NCBI RefSeq assembly: GCF_000189635.1 | Contig: NW_002476482.1 | Coordinates: forward strand, 8,049 to 72,048 | DNA: 64,000 bases | Reading direction: 5' to 3' | Origin: Tetrahymena thermophila SB210 | Taxonomy: Eukaryota > Ciliophora > Oligohymenophorea > Hymenostomatida > Tetrahymenidae | Part shown: positions 49,870 through 62,935 of the stretch, piece after piece | Layout of the letters: every line of letters starts with the position of its first letter | How positions within the stretch are numbered: position 1 is the stretch's first letter | Made by a program: the position numbers and the translations under genes | Notes under the pieces: generated by a model | Databases searched by the model: none | The model's input: only the letters and a program-made list of their open reading frames with translations | Told to the model about the DNA's origin: nothing

Positions 49870-50684
49870 TCATTTCTTTTAATATGAACAAGTTTCAAAA
49901 AAGCTTATTCTTTAAATGGTTTCTTCTATAAGCTAATTATATGCTTCTTTTATATTTACATTATATTTTGCAGATACTTCAAAAAATAAAATTCCATAAG
50001 AATCTGAAAAAGATTTTGCTTCATTAAAGCTAACTTGTCTATTAGAATATTTGTCTAATTTATTTCCAAGCAGAAGGTAGGTAAATTTCCTATCCTAAAT
50101 TTTCGTTGATTCGAAATAATATTTAGTCATTTCTTCAAAAGAATTTCTGTCTGTAATATCATAAACTAAAATTAAGCAACCACCTTTCAAAAGTAATCTA
50201 AAGTAATTTTTCATAGTAACAGCTCCTTGTATTTCTTCACCTGATGTGTCTATTTAAGTTATTTATAAATTCAAACCACACTATTTTTATATTTATTTAT
50301 TGGTTAGTTAATTCAATTGTAGGTTTTGGCTTAATCATTTTATTGAAAACAAATATTTTAAAAATTTATTTTTGTTTAATACCTGAATAAAGGTATTAAA
50401 TTGTTTTAATTAATTAATTAATTTTTATTGATTATTATTTAAGGAGAAAATAATGATTAAAATCTGAGTAAGCAGAAAAATTTTAGTTGTATTATCTATC
50501 AAAAGTGAGAGAGAGAAGTAAAAAAAAATATTTCAATTAAATAAGCTACTTTTTTTATATCATTCTGATAATAAGGTACTTAATAATCAATTCCACAATA
50601 CCTTTGAGCAATAGTTGATTTACCAACAGCTAATTCTCCACCAAATAAAACAATTATAAAACCTTGTTTTCTTATTTACTCCAT
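49870..50684 (-). CDS. Rab/Ras-like small GTPase, divergent
   Basis: Exons 50684-50550 and 50280-49870; the intron is 269 nt, phase 0; 181 residues, near the usual small-GTPase size. Motifs: P-loop GGELAVGKS (residues 15-23), DTSGEE in place of WDTAGQE, GNKLD for the NKxD guanine-specificity motif, and EVSAK for the SAK motif. All four nucleotide-binding motifs are therefore recognisable, but switch II differs: W is replaced, and Ser and Glu stand at the A and Q positions. The usual catalytic Gln is thus Glu. The protein ends in CSYQKK with no C-terminal CC or CAAX prenylation motif, so membrane attachment, if any, is by another route. Related to Rab-like (RABL/IFT27-type) or orphan GTPases; the exact subfamily is unclear. 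Confidence 0.88.
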
Positions 50685-51673
50685 TTTCTATTTTGAATTG
50701 ATTAAATCTTTGATAATTAAATTATTTATAAAAAATGTTGATCCTTTTAAAATTAAGGCATTTAAAAAATAGAATATTTTTCTATATTCTTATATAAATT
50801 TAATGAATAATAACTTTAAAAAATCTTCACTGATTAGTACGTACATCAAGATTGTGGAAACGCAAGAAATTAATTACAGGATTAACTAGATTAATTATTT
50901 GAATAGTAATTTTATTTTAATTTCTATAACAAAACTTTTATTTTATTATTTTTTAATTTTAAATTTTATATTAAATAGATTTTTATTTGATAATTATTAT
51001 ATAATACTTTATCATTTTCAAAATTAATTAATTATTTTAAAAACAAATAATTTCCAAATATTTTAACTAAAATTAATTTTCTAAAAATTTTTATTAATTT
51101 TAAAAGTAAAATATTTTTTTTATTTTTTAGAATAAATAATTGCAAATATAAAAATAATTTTATTTTTTCAACTTTTTAGAATAAAAAGTTTTAAATTAGA
51201 AAAATAAAATCCTTATTTAAAGATAAGAAAATCTTTTGGTTTTATGAATGGGAAGATGTAATTAGATAGACAGACAGACTGGTTTTATTTAATAATAATA
51301 AGCATTTTAATTTTTCAATATTAAAAAATAATGAATACTTTTTAATTGATTTGATTACAAAATTTAAAGAATAAACTTTGCGCCAAAATTTATTTAACAA
51401 ATAAAAGGATCATTTATAAAATTGAATTTGAAATTTAAAAAATCATTGAAAGGGAAATTAAATAAAAACGCAAATTATAAATAAAACACGCAAAGTTATT
51501 AAATATTATTATCATAATCAATTAATAAAATATCCTAACACTCCCAAATTATATTTATAATTAATATAGATAATAATAATTAAAGCGATTATAAACTAGG
51601 GATATAGGTAAATTTGCAAGGAGATAATAACAATCATTAAATACTTATAGACCAGTCAAATTATTACAAAAGC
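50685..51673. other. Divergent spacer
   Basis: About 990 bp between the GTPase and the SPOC-protein gene, divergently transcribed. AT-rich, no element recognised. Confidence 0.5.
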
Positions 51674-54600
51674 ATGGAGTAAGAAGATTTGTTTTCATCA
51701 TCCTCAAAAAAGTTTAGGAAAAACAATCATAATGAGGATGAAAGCGTAGACATGATAAATATGGACTATGATAGTGGCATTAAAGGATAGAAAAACTAGC
51801 TTAGAAAATACATTGAGGACTTCGCTCGCTTGGAAGATATAGAATAGAAGCTTGATGAATTGTAAGACTCTTTAAGCAGCTTAGATCCAAACGTATTGAT
51901 AGATTTGACTAGTAAGTTGAATATTGGTAAAGAAATACAAATGGAAGTAGCTGAGATGATGCAAAACATAGAGGATAATAATTAATATTCAGCTTATTTT
52001 TAGATAAGTTTTGCTGAATTTAAGAGAGCTTAAGAAATGCTCGATTAAATGCAACAATATAAACTCAATATGGTGAGTGAAAGCTAATAACTCACGTTTC
52101 TTATATAAATAAAGGAATTCTTAGAAAAACTTATGAAAGCTTTAAAGATGACTGTTAATGTTGGAAGAAAAGGTGGGAAGGAAACTGATAAAGAAATTAA
52201 GTAATTTGATGAAAATTTGAAATTTATTTAAGCGGGTATTTTATCAGATGATTCTTTGGGAGAAAAACTAGAACTTGATTAACTTAATGGATTGTATGTA
52301 GATTTGCTCAGCGCAATAGATTTAGCATAGAAGCTACCTGAAAAGAGTCGTAATTCTAAGATTAAATTAGTGAAGTTTTTAGAAGATAAATTTACTGAAG
52401 CGATTTGGATCAATAAGGCAACTGACCTTAAAAATAGTGACACCACCTCAGTCATTTAGATGTCATTTTCTAAATTTAATGATCTTTTAAGATAGGTGCC
52501 AAAAGAGAATTAAAAAGCATAGTAGCTCTTAAAAGAATTAGATGCTATGAAAGAAAAGTATCTCGCATATGCTAATTTATTCAAGGATTTAGAAACAATA
52601 ATTGATGAAAAGAAAATTAGCTTTTTACCATCAGATTAGTTAAAAACTCTTTCAACTAAACTATAACAGGCATCTTCTAAATACAAAGAAGTTCCTTATG
52701 CTCTTAAATTAGATTTGAAGCAAAAGTAGCAATTTGTAGAAAGGATTTAAGATAGTATTAATTGGTCTATAAATGCAAAAGGTATACTTGAAGAAAGAGT
52801 GCAAAATGTAGAAAAGTTGGAATAGATTTTAATAGAGCAAACTCAAAAGCAACTTTAACCTTCCTAGAAACTGCTAATAAAAGACATAAATGAGAGAATT
52901 TCAGCTGTGAAAAAGTGCGATTCTTAACTCAACTAAATTAAAGAATAAATTGAATAGTATAATTAATCAAAGCAATAGGAATAAAAGAATAAATATTAGG
53001 TATAAGTTTTTATTGAGCTTTTTGATACTTACAAGGATTTAAATCAGTATATCGAACTCGAGTCTCAACTCAACTAAGTAGAGGACTTCCTTAAAAAGTA
53101 TTAAGATGAAGAGTTTACCATTCTAAAGCTAACTAAGAATTGGATGAGCAGCTTAAATGAGTAGAATTTGGAATTGAAGTCTTTTAAGTCTGATTTAGAA
53201 AATGTTTCATCTTTGATGTAAATATTTTTAACATTATTTATTTTTTTCATTAATTTATTAAATTTTAAGAAAAAAGAGTATTTTCGAGTGGAATAAATAT
53301 GAAGCAAATATTTAAGGCTTGGAGCTTGCAATATAGATAAAAGAGATAATTTAAACTAGTTAAGAAGAATCAATGAACGAAAAGAGTGATATGATTGATG
53401 AAGACAAGAAATTGAGTTGGAAAAGCGTCTTGCGTTTAAAAGAATAATTAGCAGCATTAGAGTAGAAAGACAACTATGTTATCAAAAATTTCGATGGCAG
53501 AAATGTCTTTTTGAAATCGATAGAAGACTATTAATTAGCCAAATAGGATTTAGATAATATAGGTAAGAAGAGCATTACTTAAGAGAGATTCGATGAAATA
53601 TGCAGCATTATACAAAACACATTTATTCATTCTCCTAATGATTAGCAACGCTTAATGAAAATTAAATAGTTAAAGGAAAAAATCTATAATGAAATGAGAG
53701 AATTTGAAGTGTGCTATGTCAAAAAAGAGAAGGTGGACATTAAGAGAATATTTGATGTTTTAGAATCAATTAAATTGAGTGGATTGAAGTTGGATGATAA
53801 AAAAGTTTAATTAGAAAAGAAGATTCACATTGCTAATTAAATAATTAGAATTGTTAAGACTTCAGCTAACTTTGATGTTGACAAAATTATTGAGCAGTAC
53901 AATAATTAGAGTGTTTAAATAGAATAAATGGAAGAAATGATAACAGAAAATAAGCAAGTGAACAATGATTTAGAGGATTTTTAAGAAAAAATCATTTATA
54001 GCTTTGATGACTATGAGGATTTAATGGAAATATACTAAAAGATAGGTTCTGTTAAGCTTCATTTCACTAGAAAGAGACCATATCTGTTATTGAAATAAAA
54101 GATTTTCTCGCTTTTAACTATATTGATATGGAAGAGCTGGTCAGAAAACAAACCCTTGTTTGGATTTAACTACAATTCTCTCAAAAGTATTTTGAATGAC
54201 AGCGAGTTGTATGACGAATTTATAATTCTCAATAAAGCAAAAATTAAGCAGTTGAATATTTTTACTTAAGAAAAGCAATAAAAAGCTTAAATGCCTAAGA
54301 TTTAAAGAAATTCTTAGAAAGAAAATGAAATGCAAATTGAGGATTTACCATCAACTGAGACAAAAGTAAAGAAAATCGAAGAATTAAGTGCTTAGGAAAT
54401 TGTTATGGACTTGGAAAAAGACAAAGAAGATATTGAAAAAGATAATAAAGATGACAATGAAGAAAAGATATATTTGGGAGATGAAGAAAACAACAATATA
54501 ACAGATGAGCCAAAAAATGCAAGATAGTAAGAGTGTGGTGGAGCTGAAGAGCAAATAATGTAACAAGAATTAAATTAATAAGAAGAAATTGAAGAAGAGT

Positions 54601-57600
54601 TGATAAGCTAAGAAAAGAAGCTGAAGAGTATCTAAGAAATAATTGTCGATGAGAGAGTGCAAGTAGAGATTTCTATCTTAAAAGAATGTAGAGATTTAAT
54701 AAAAAGCATGTGGGATCAAGTCATGAAAAGAGTCAGATATATCAGAGAAGCTTAAAAAAGTGCTGAAATTGAGAAGCTTGAAAATGAGTATGCTTATCAA
54801 TTAGGCTGTGTTGATTTGATGGATATATTAATCGAATAAAAAATATTAGTTTAAGGTAAAGAAGAATTATATGAATAGGAGTAGCTAAAAAAGAAAAAGC
54901 TCGAGGAGCAACAAAATCAAATGAAAGAACAACAATACCAAGCAGCATAATATTTTGCTTAAACTTAATTACAAATACAATAACAAAAAAATAATAACAA
55001 GACAATGAAAAAATCCTAAAATGTAAATTAGAGTACTAATGTTGTTTAAAGTTAGACTAATTAATAAGTACCAAATTCATCAGATAGTGCTGTTGAAAAG
55101 ATTTTGGCAACTTAGAGCTTTGCCCAATTCGATCAAAAGAAAATAAAAATTGCAAAAAAAATAATAGGAAGCATGATTTCAAATCCACACTATAAAGATT
55201 TGAATCACAGAATTATTGAAAACACAGTGAGTTATTTAATAAAAAAAATAGTTTAATTTTAGTATACATAAGATTATATTGAGTAAATATTTGAGTTCTT
55301 TAATGAGCTTAAAGAAGATGTTTATTTGGCTGAGCAATATCGTAAAGAATCATTTAGCTTTAAGTCATTCTCCACAATGATGAGACTATAATCAAACAAG
55401 CTTTAAGACAATATTAAAATCAAAAAGAGAAAATTGAATGAAGATTAATAGCAAGTTAGTTAATAGGGATAAGAATTAGAAATTTAATTGGAAAAGCAGT
55501 AAAAAGGTATTAGTTTAGATGATGTTTATTGCAATACTGTTAAGAAAGCTCCTTCTAAAATTATTGATCACGATGAATATGTTAAGCTAAATTACAGATT
55601 CAGCAATACTCAAATAAAAGATCCACTTTTCAAAGAGTTTTATCGTCTTTTACAAAGCAAGGAAACTCTAGCTTAATTCAGAAAATATTAACAAGAGCTA
55701 TAAAGAATAGCTGGAGAGGCTGATTTTTAAGCAGGGTAATATAATGGAAATGAAACAGAAGAAGAGGACGAAGAAGAAGAAAATAAGAAAAAATCAATTA
55801 AATCATCTAAAAATAAGAGCAGTCTTTCAAGCATAGGAAGTAAATCAAAATTAGCTGGATAATTCTCTTCAGAGGACGAAGAAGATTACTAATAAGAAAT
55901 AATTTAATCTCATCCATCTGTTTTGAAATACATCAAAGACGACAGAGTAAAGAAACTTATTGATCCCATTAAAGAAGAAGAAATGGATAGCTTTATTGAT
56001 TTTTGCAATAACCAACTTCGTTAAAAGTTGACAAAAGAGCTAGGTCAAATCAGAATCATGTACAATCCCTTAACTAATGATGAGGAATACATAAAGCACT
56101 AAAAAGGTAGCAAAAATGATGCTTCTGGCTACGAAACTGATGACGGAGATGAGAAAAATAAGTACGATCCTGAATAAATAAAAAATTAAAAGAACATTTA
56201 CAGTATTTATCAAGGCTAAATCCACCTCCGTCCTGATACTAACTAGGTACCTTTAGAGGTCACATGCATAATAGAATCCACTGAAGCTTTATTAAAAGAA
56301 TGTCCTGTTTTTAAGTATGGGGATATGATCAAGTAGAGCGGAGAATCTGAAATGCTTGAAACAAAAGAATTCCTCATCAGATCTTACAAATGCGAAACTA
56401 TTCTCTCACTGTTTGGCTCAATAGAAAGCGATAACGAAGAAGCTCAAAAATAATTAGATTCACTTGCTTAAGATCTAAAGAATAGAGACAGAGTTTCTAT
56501 AGCTTTATGGAATACAGCAACAAAAATGTACATCTTCCACAAGAAATTGTTTGAAAGAGATCACTGTGGAAACAGAATACAAAAGAAATTAAATCTCTCT
56601 TCATCTGAATTGTGCTTTGCTATAATTTTTAAATCAACTAGTTGCAAGCCTGAAGAGATAGAAAGTATTACAAAAATAACTGACCCTGTTTTATACGCTT
56701 AGTCTCCTTCTGACTTTTTGGAGTTGCAAGCAATTAAAACTGCTCAAAAAAGAGAAAATGAAGAATTCAGAGACATGAACAAAGAAAATCTTTTTGACAG
56801 TAGCGAAAAACCAAAATTTAAAAAACCACTGCCAAAATACAAAAAAGATACTGTTCTTAAAATTTATTTACCCTTAAAGGAGAGTGAATCTAATATTAAA
56901 GAAAATTAGTCAAAGAACACTCTTAGTCTTCTAGTAAAACCAAGAACTAAAGAAATTGAAAAAAAAATAGAATATGCTGTTCAAAAGCATCAATTCTAAT
57001 CTAACTTTGTTAGACAGCAGCCACCTTTGAGAGTTACCTAAGTAAAAAATTAATTATTCATTATAAATTTATGTTTTATTTATTATTTATAAATATAGAC
57101 ACCAGAATACAATCCACAAATAGATGAAATATTAAGGAGAAGAGTATAGGGAAAAAGAACAGGAAAGAAATCTATAATGCTTGATGATTTAAAGTTAAAA
57201 GTGAAGGATCCAAACAATTAAAAGCCTAATTTACTTGAATAATCACAATTTAATGAAATTTTACCAACAACGAATAAGAAGTTTTCAATGAGTAAGAAGA
57301 GTGTTACTATTTCTGATAAAATACAGGAAGAAGAAGATTTATAATAATAGCAATATAATGATGATTTAGGTTATAATGATAATGATTATGGTGGCATTAA
57401 TGATTACTAAGAAAATTAATTTTAAGAAGTTACACCTTTCGAAGTGAATCCAGTGAGAAAGACAGAACTCTCATCAGTTTCATCCTTACATTACAATAAA
57501 AGTGTTTCTTCTAAGCAATCAAAAAGCATTTTAAGCAATAAAATGTCTTCTGTTTCTTCTTTAAGTTCTCAATATAAAGATAACTTTAACAGAAAGCCAA

Positions 57601-59120
57601 AATCATACATTGAAGAAGACTACTTAACCTAAGTAAACACCTACTAGAATTCTAGATAGCCAAAGTAATCTGTAATGGCCTTAATGGGATAAGATAGCAA
57701 CAGCGAATAAGAAGAAGAGTAAGAAAACCAAGACTATTTGTAAAAAAAAGTTATAGAACAAGCAAATAGAAACATGCAGTTATTAAGTGAAGACTCTCAA
57801 ACACCAATTTATTCAAAGTCTAGTATTTCTTCTCTCTCTGAAGAATCAATGGCCAAAAATAACTAAAAACTTTAAGAACTTGCATCGATTTTAGATTAGA
57901 TGAAAACAAATACTGCATAAAACGAAAGAAAAGCATCTACATCCTCCATTTCAGTTTCATAGTTTGAAGGAAGTCTGAATGGCGATTCCAATTTTTCCAA
58001 AGTTTCTTCTATTAAATCTAGAAGACCATACAGCACAGTTTCTAAGAACACATTAAAATCAGTTAGTTATAACGATGAATCAAATTAATAATTCTAAGAA
58101 GACTTCTAATTAGATTCACAAGAAATGGATCAAGAAGAACCTTAATACTATCACTAGAATAATCAATATTAAAATAAGTTTAATTTCAATAATAGAAATA
58201 AAATAGCTAATAACTACTTAGAACCAGAAGAAAGTGATTACAAACCAAGTGATATTTCTTCTTTGCCAAGCAGTGATTAGAGCAATAGCAGATTTGCATA
58301 ACCAAAATTCACTAGCTAAGGTAAATTCCCATAAACAAAGTTGTAATTCTAAAAGAATAGCAATTATGACAACAAAGAAAACACTTTTTACAACAACTAA
58401 AGAGATCTTGAAAATGATGGAATTTTAACTCCTTAGCTTAGTCTCTCAAAAGACTCCTATTCAAAATTATCTGTACCTTCATTGAGTTCATATAGCGGTA
58501 AGAGATCACACAACACATTTAATTCCAATTAAAACTAACCTGCTTTCAACAAGAGTTCTAAGTTTTCAATCAGCAGCTATCACAGTAATCGTACACAGCA
58601 ATACTCTGAAGACTTAGACTATGAAAAACAAACACCTGTTCTTGAAAATTTTGTTAATAACACTTTTAGAAATGATAATACTGCCTAAAACTTCAATAGT
58701 TCTCGCAACTTCAACAACAACAATAATAATCCAACCAATTACCAAAGACATCAATAAAATAATTCATACTAAACGAATAATTAATCCTAAAGAAGACCAT
58801 TAAATACCCAACCTTAGGCCTACATATATGAGCAAGACAGTTATCAGTAAGCAATTTTATTTATTTAATTAATTATTTATTTATAAATATTTTATTGTAG
58901 ATATAATAGCAAAGTATTCAATAAATCCATGTAGAAATCCATACACAAAAACCAGTCAGCATTTAACATATAAAACTATTACAATGAAGATGATTAACAA
59001 TAAAGTGAACCATCCTCTATTAATTCAAAAATTTACGAAGAACAAATTCTTGATTTCCGTGACTAATTAGATAGCTTGCTACAAACCATTAAGCATAAAA
59101 AATTTATGCATTAATAATGA
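51674..59120 (+). CDS. Giant nuclear-type protein with PLU-1-like coiled coils and a SPOC-like domain, 2427 residues
   Basis: Exons 51674-53217, 53270-57041, 57099-58846 and 58901-59120; introns 52, 57 and 54 nt; 7284 nt. Residues 1 to about 830 are long helices with tryptophan-bearing segments (WINKATDL, SINWSINAKGILEER, WMSSLNEQNLELKSF) that resemble the PLU-1 helical repeats of KDM5-type proteins. An acidic, Gln-rich linker follows, then a helical block at about 1130-1215. At about 1485-1630 the stretch IYSIYQGQIHLRPD ... LIRSYKC ... DRVSIALWNTATKMYIFHKK fits the SPOC fold, known from SPEN and PHF3/DIDO proteins, where it binds phosphorylated tails such as the RNA polymerase II CTD. The C-terminal 750 residues are Ser/Asn/Gln-rich and disordered. 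No PHD, JmjC or TFIIS zinc motif was seen. A chromatin or transcription role is inferred. Confidence 0.8.
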
Positions 59121-59536
59121 ATAAATTTTTGAATATTTTTAATAAGAAAAAGATAAATAATTGTGTTTAATATTTAAACTTTAAATAATTTATATAAAAT
59201 ATATTTATAATTAATATTTTGTCTGTTATTCGAGTGTGTCAACTAAAAATTATATAATTAATAAATTATAAGGTACCTTATATCCTCATAAATTCATAAA
59301 TTGCACCATTTTAATGCAGGATCACTTTTTAATATTTTATATGCATATTATTCTTTAAATATAAAATAAATGGGTGGGTTTGTAAAAAATGTGTATGTAT
59401 GATTTAAAAATAGTTAATTTAGAAAATTAAATGACTAATAAGCAAGCATAACCAAAAGAATAAAAATAAAATAAAAAATACAATTAGTAATAAAATTACT
59501 TGTAGATTTAAAATTAATAATTTTAATTGTGTTCAT
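59121..59536. other. Spacer between convergent genes
   Basis: About 415 bp between the stops of the SPOC-protein and kinase genes. AT-rich; it should hold both 3' ends. Nothing else seen. Confidence 0.5.
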
Positions 59537-62500
59537 TCAATTACTTTATTATTTTTGTTGTTGTTCTTGTAAATTTTTAATTTAATCAAATAAAACTAAA
59601 AATTATTTATATTAATCTTCATTGATATCTTGTTTTTCATAATTTTTCATATTTCCAAATTAAATGTAGTAGTTCTTATTAAATAGCTTAATAACTTTTA
59701 TGAATTTGCAATTATTGGGTAAATTGTCATCTTTAGCAATATTTTAGTAATACTCTTCCTTTTATTTTGGAGTCTGTATGTTTTGAGGAAATTAAAATCC
59801 TTACATAAAGATGTGTGTGCTCATTTGGTTTTACTCTTTAAAATAAGATTAAAGAATGGTTTCTTTAGTAAATTAACTGGCCATTTGATATTTAATTGTC
59901 TGGAAAAATTTCTTTACTTATGAAGTGATATCAGTTAATTACTCATTATAATCTGGTTCTTTGATTTTCAGTGGTTACGATTTATAAAGTTATTATTACA
60001 TTTAATCTTCTTTATCTATTTTATATTATTGGCTGTAATTTTTATAAAGAGGCTTGACAAATTCTTAATTTTATTTTAACTCTTCTTATTGTTTAAAAAA
60101 TTATTTTTCTTAAATTTAAAAATCTTAATTTAAATTTTATTAATTTAAATTTTATTGAATTTGCTGATTTTAATTTTATTAGTTTTGATAGTTAATTTAT
60201 TAGGTTTACTAATGCTAATCTGTAACTTAGAATTGCTTTTGCTAATTAAATTAATTTTCATTCTATTAGATTTAATTCTAATTCTAAAATTTTTATGAAT
60301 ATTATTGCTGTTAGGTTTCTTAGAATTACTTTTATTAATTAAAAAGTTATTCATTGGAGTTAATTTAGTTTTAGTTATAAATTTATTATGTTTGTTGTTG
60401 CTATTACTATTATGTTATTTAGAATTACTATTATTAAGGATAGTTATTTTAGTTTTATTAGTTCTAATTATTAAAATGCTAGGTTTATTATTGTTATTTT
60501 GTTATTTAGAATTATTTTTATTCATTTTAAGGAAGCTCATTTGAATTTACATACAAAGTTTACTATTTCTAGTAAAAATTTTGTTAATCTTATTAAGCAT
60601 TTTAATTAGTTATTAAATTTGGTGTTATATTCTATTAATTTTAGTTTTAAATTTATTATGTTTGTTGTTGATATTACTATTAAGTTACTAAAAATTATTA
60701 TTATTATTAATCATTCTAAAATGATTATGTTGATTATTGCTGTTAGGTTACTTAGAATTATTTTTATTAATTAAAAAGGTATTCATTTGAGTTAATTTAG
60801 TTTTAATTATTAATTTATTATGTTTGTTGTTGGTATTACTATTATGTTATCTAGAATTGTTATTATTATTATTACTATTAATTTTAAGGCTAATTATTTT
60901 AGTTTTAGTAGTTCTAATTATTAAAATGCTAGGTTTATTATTCTTATTTTGTTATTTAGAATTATTTTTATTCATTTTAAGGATTCTCATTTTAGTTTAC
61001 ATACAAAGTTTACTATTTCTAGTAAAAATTTTGTTAATCTTATTAAGCATTTTAATTAGTTATTAAATTTGGTGTTATATTTTAATTTTATACTTAAAAA
61101 GTGTGTGGTAGATTTGCTTAATTGATATTTTAATCATTCAAATTATTGTTGATATTATAGTTAGGATTTTATTGCTATTGATAATTTGTGTCATTTTAGC
61201 AATTGTTTGCATTATTAAATTGAATTGCTTAGTGCAAATATTATATTTATTGGTATTGTAGAGTAAACTACTATTTAAAATCTTAAATTTCATTGTTTAC
61301 AGTAAGCTGATTTTCATTTAGTTATTATCTTAACATTTCAAAGTCTTGTTTTAATTACTAAAAGTTGCTGTTGTATGTTTAACTATCAACATATTTATTT
61401 GAAAATTAATTGATTTGCTATTAGATTTTTTAATCTAACTAATTAATATAATTATCTGTCTTTTACATCTAAGAGAAAATTGATGATTCTATTTGTTAGA
61501 TTTTTTTAAAGTTTTACTCTTACTAATTTGCTAGATTTTGAATTTTTTAGTTAAAATTCGTACAAAATTAATTTATTTAAGTAGAATTAATTACTTAGCC
61601 ACTAATTTGATTCATTTTTTATTCTAATGATAAAATCTTTTGTTACATTTAATTTTAACAATCTATAATTAGTTGATTTTGATTCTATTATTAAATTTAG
61701 TTATGATTATATTTTTTTTAGGCTAGTGAATACACATAATTGAAGGGTAGTAGATAGGAAGAATATTAGTTAACAGGGATAAAATTACCACATTTTATTT
61801 ACTACAGTTTTTAGTAATCTTGTGAGCTAAGAGGATCGAAAAAAAATTCAGTTTTCAAAATCAAATTTTATGGATTCTAATTAATTAAATCTTCAAATTG
61901 TTGCAATATTTAATCTGGGTCTGCCCTCTACCATGGATAAAAAGCTAAAAGAGATTTTAACATTTAAACAATAGGATTTTTCAATTTAAAGTGGTCTAGC
62001 CAACTAAATTGCATATTTTATACATACTCGTCTGAGAACAAAAGATGATAATAATTGAAATTAGAATTATCACATATTAAATTTAGCAAAATTAATCCAG
62101 CAGCAAACGAATCTGTTTTAAATGATTGCTTAGACTCAAATTATGTTTGTTTCTTAATCATTTTTTTGATGTTCTCATCCATAAGCTCAGGAGCAAAGTG
62201 ATAACAATTTCCTTCAATGGATGAGGCATATTTATTACTGAAACTCTATAATTGATAGGATAAACCAAAATCACTCAGTTTAAGTCTACCATCAAAGCCA
62301 ATTAATATATTGTCAGGTTTTAAATCTCGATTAATCATTTTATTATTTTAAGTAAATTTTAATCCTTTCATAAGATCAATAAAATACTAAATGAACTAGT
62401 TTTCACCTAAATGGCCTATCTATTCTTTCAACTCACTTAAGGTGCCAACACACTACTCTAATTGGATTAAATAAAATTTATTGCCTTTAACACTCTTGAA

Positions 62501-62935
62501 ACAATATACTACATTTTAATTCCTGTTATTAAGAAGCACTTGAGCTTCAAATTCTGCCTTTTTTAATTTTTCAGAGTCTATTTCTTCACTATCATTTTTA
62601 CAAATGTTAAAACATTTAACAGCATATCTATTCATATTATGATCTACACTAGAAAATACATAAGATTAGCATCCAAATCCTATCAGTTGCGAATTCTTTA
62701 ATGAGAGATATTCCTTAATTTCACTTTTTGCTAACTCTATTTAGTCTTGATTTTTTTTAATTTTACTTTCAAAATTCAACTCCATTTCTAAATTATCTTC
62801 ATTGTGCAATTTATTCAATTTCTACAATGAGATAAAATCATTTTCTAAAAATTAATCTTCTTTCTTCAATTTCTAAATGACATAATTCACTGCTATGCTT
62901 AGTGTGCTTTCTTTTGGTTGACTTTAAACTTGCAT
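59537..62935 (-). CDS. Protein kinase with a long Gln/Asn-rich (prion-like) C-terminal tail
   Basis: A single exon, 3399 nt, 1132 residues. A short coiled coil (residues 20-80) precedes the kinase fold: GFGCQSYVFSSV (glycine loop, about 88), RYAVKCF (VAIK lysine), [10 protein letters not shown] (HRD with His to Asn, about 200), SDFGLSY (DFG, about 222), HFAPEL (APE) and [14 protein letters not shown]. The Lys, catalytic Asp, Asn and DFG Asp are all present, so it is probably active. From about residue 350 the tail is dominated by Gln and Asn, nearly all Gln as TAA/TAG, with helical stretches and an imperfect 450-nt duplication. The last 150 residues are less repetitive (for example [20 protein letters not shown]). 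The opposite strand shows poly-Leu frames that are shadows of the TAA/TAG codons. Substrates are unknown. Confidence 0.92.
60549..61080 (-). repeat. 450-nt duplicated block in the kinase Gln/Asn tail
   Basis: The segment 60549-60630 is nearly identical to 60999-61080, offset 450 nt (150 codons). Between them, blocks encoding QFQITQQQYQQQTQQI and NQQKQFQ recur with small changes down to about 60200. The repeat keeps the frame, so it changes tail length only. Confidence 0.8.

Noticed and set aside
60305-61066. Plus-strand frames encoding leucine-rich hydrophobic proteins.
   Set aside because: They are the complement of TAA/TAG glutamine codons in the Gln/Asn-rich tail of the kinase on the minus strand.
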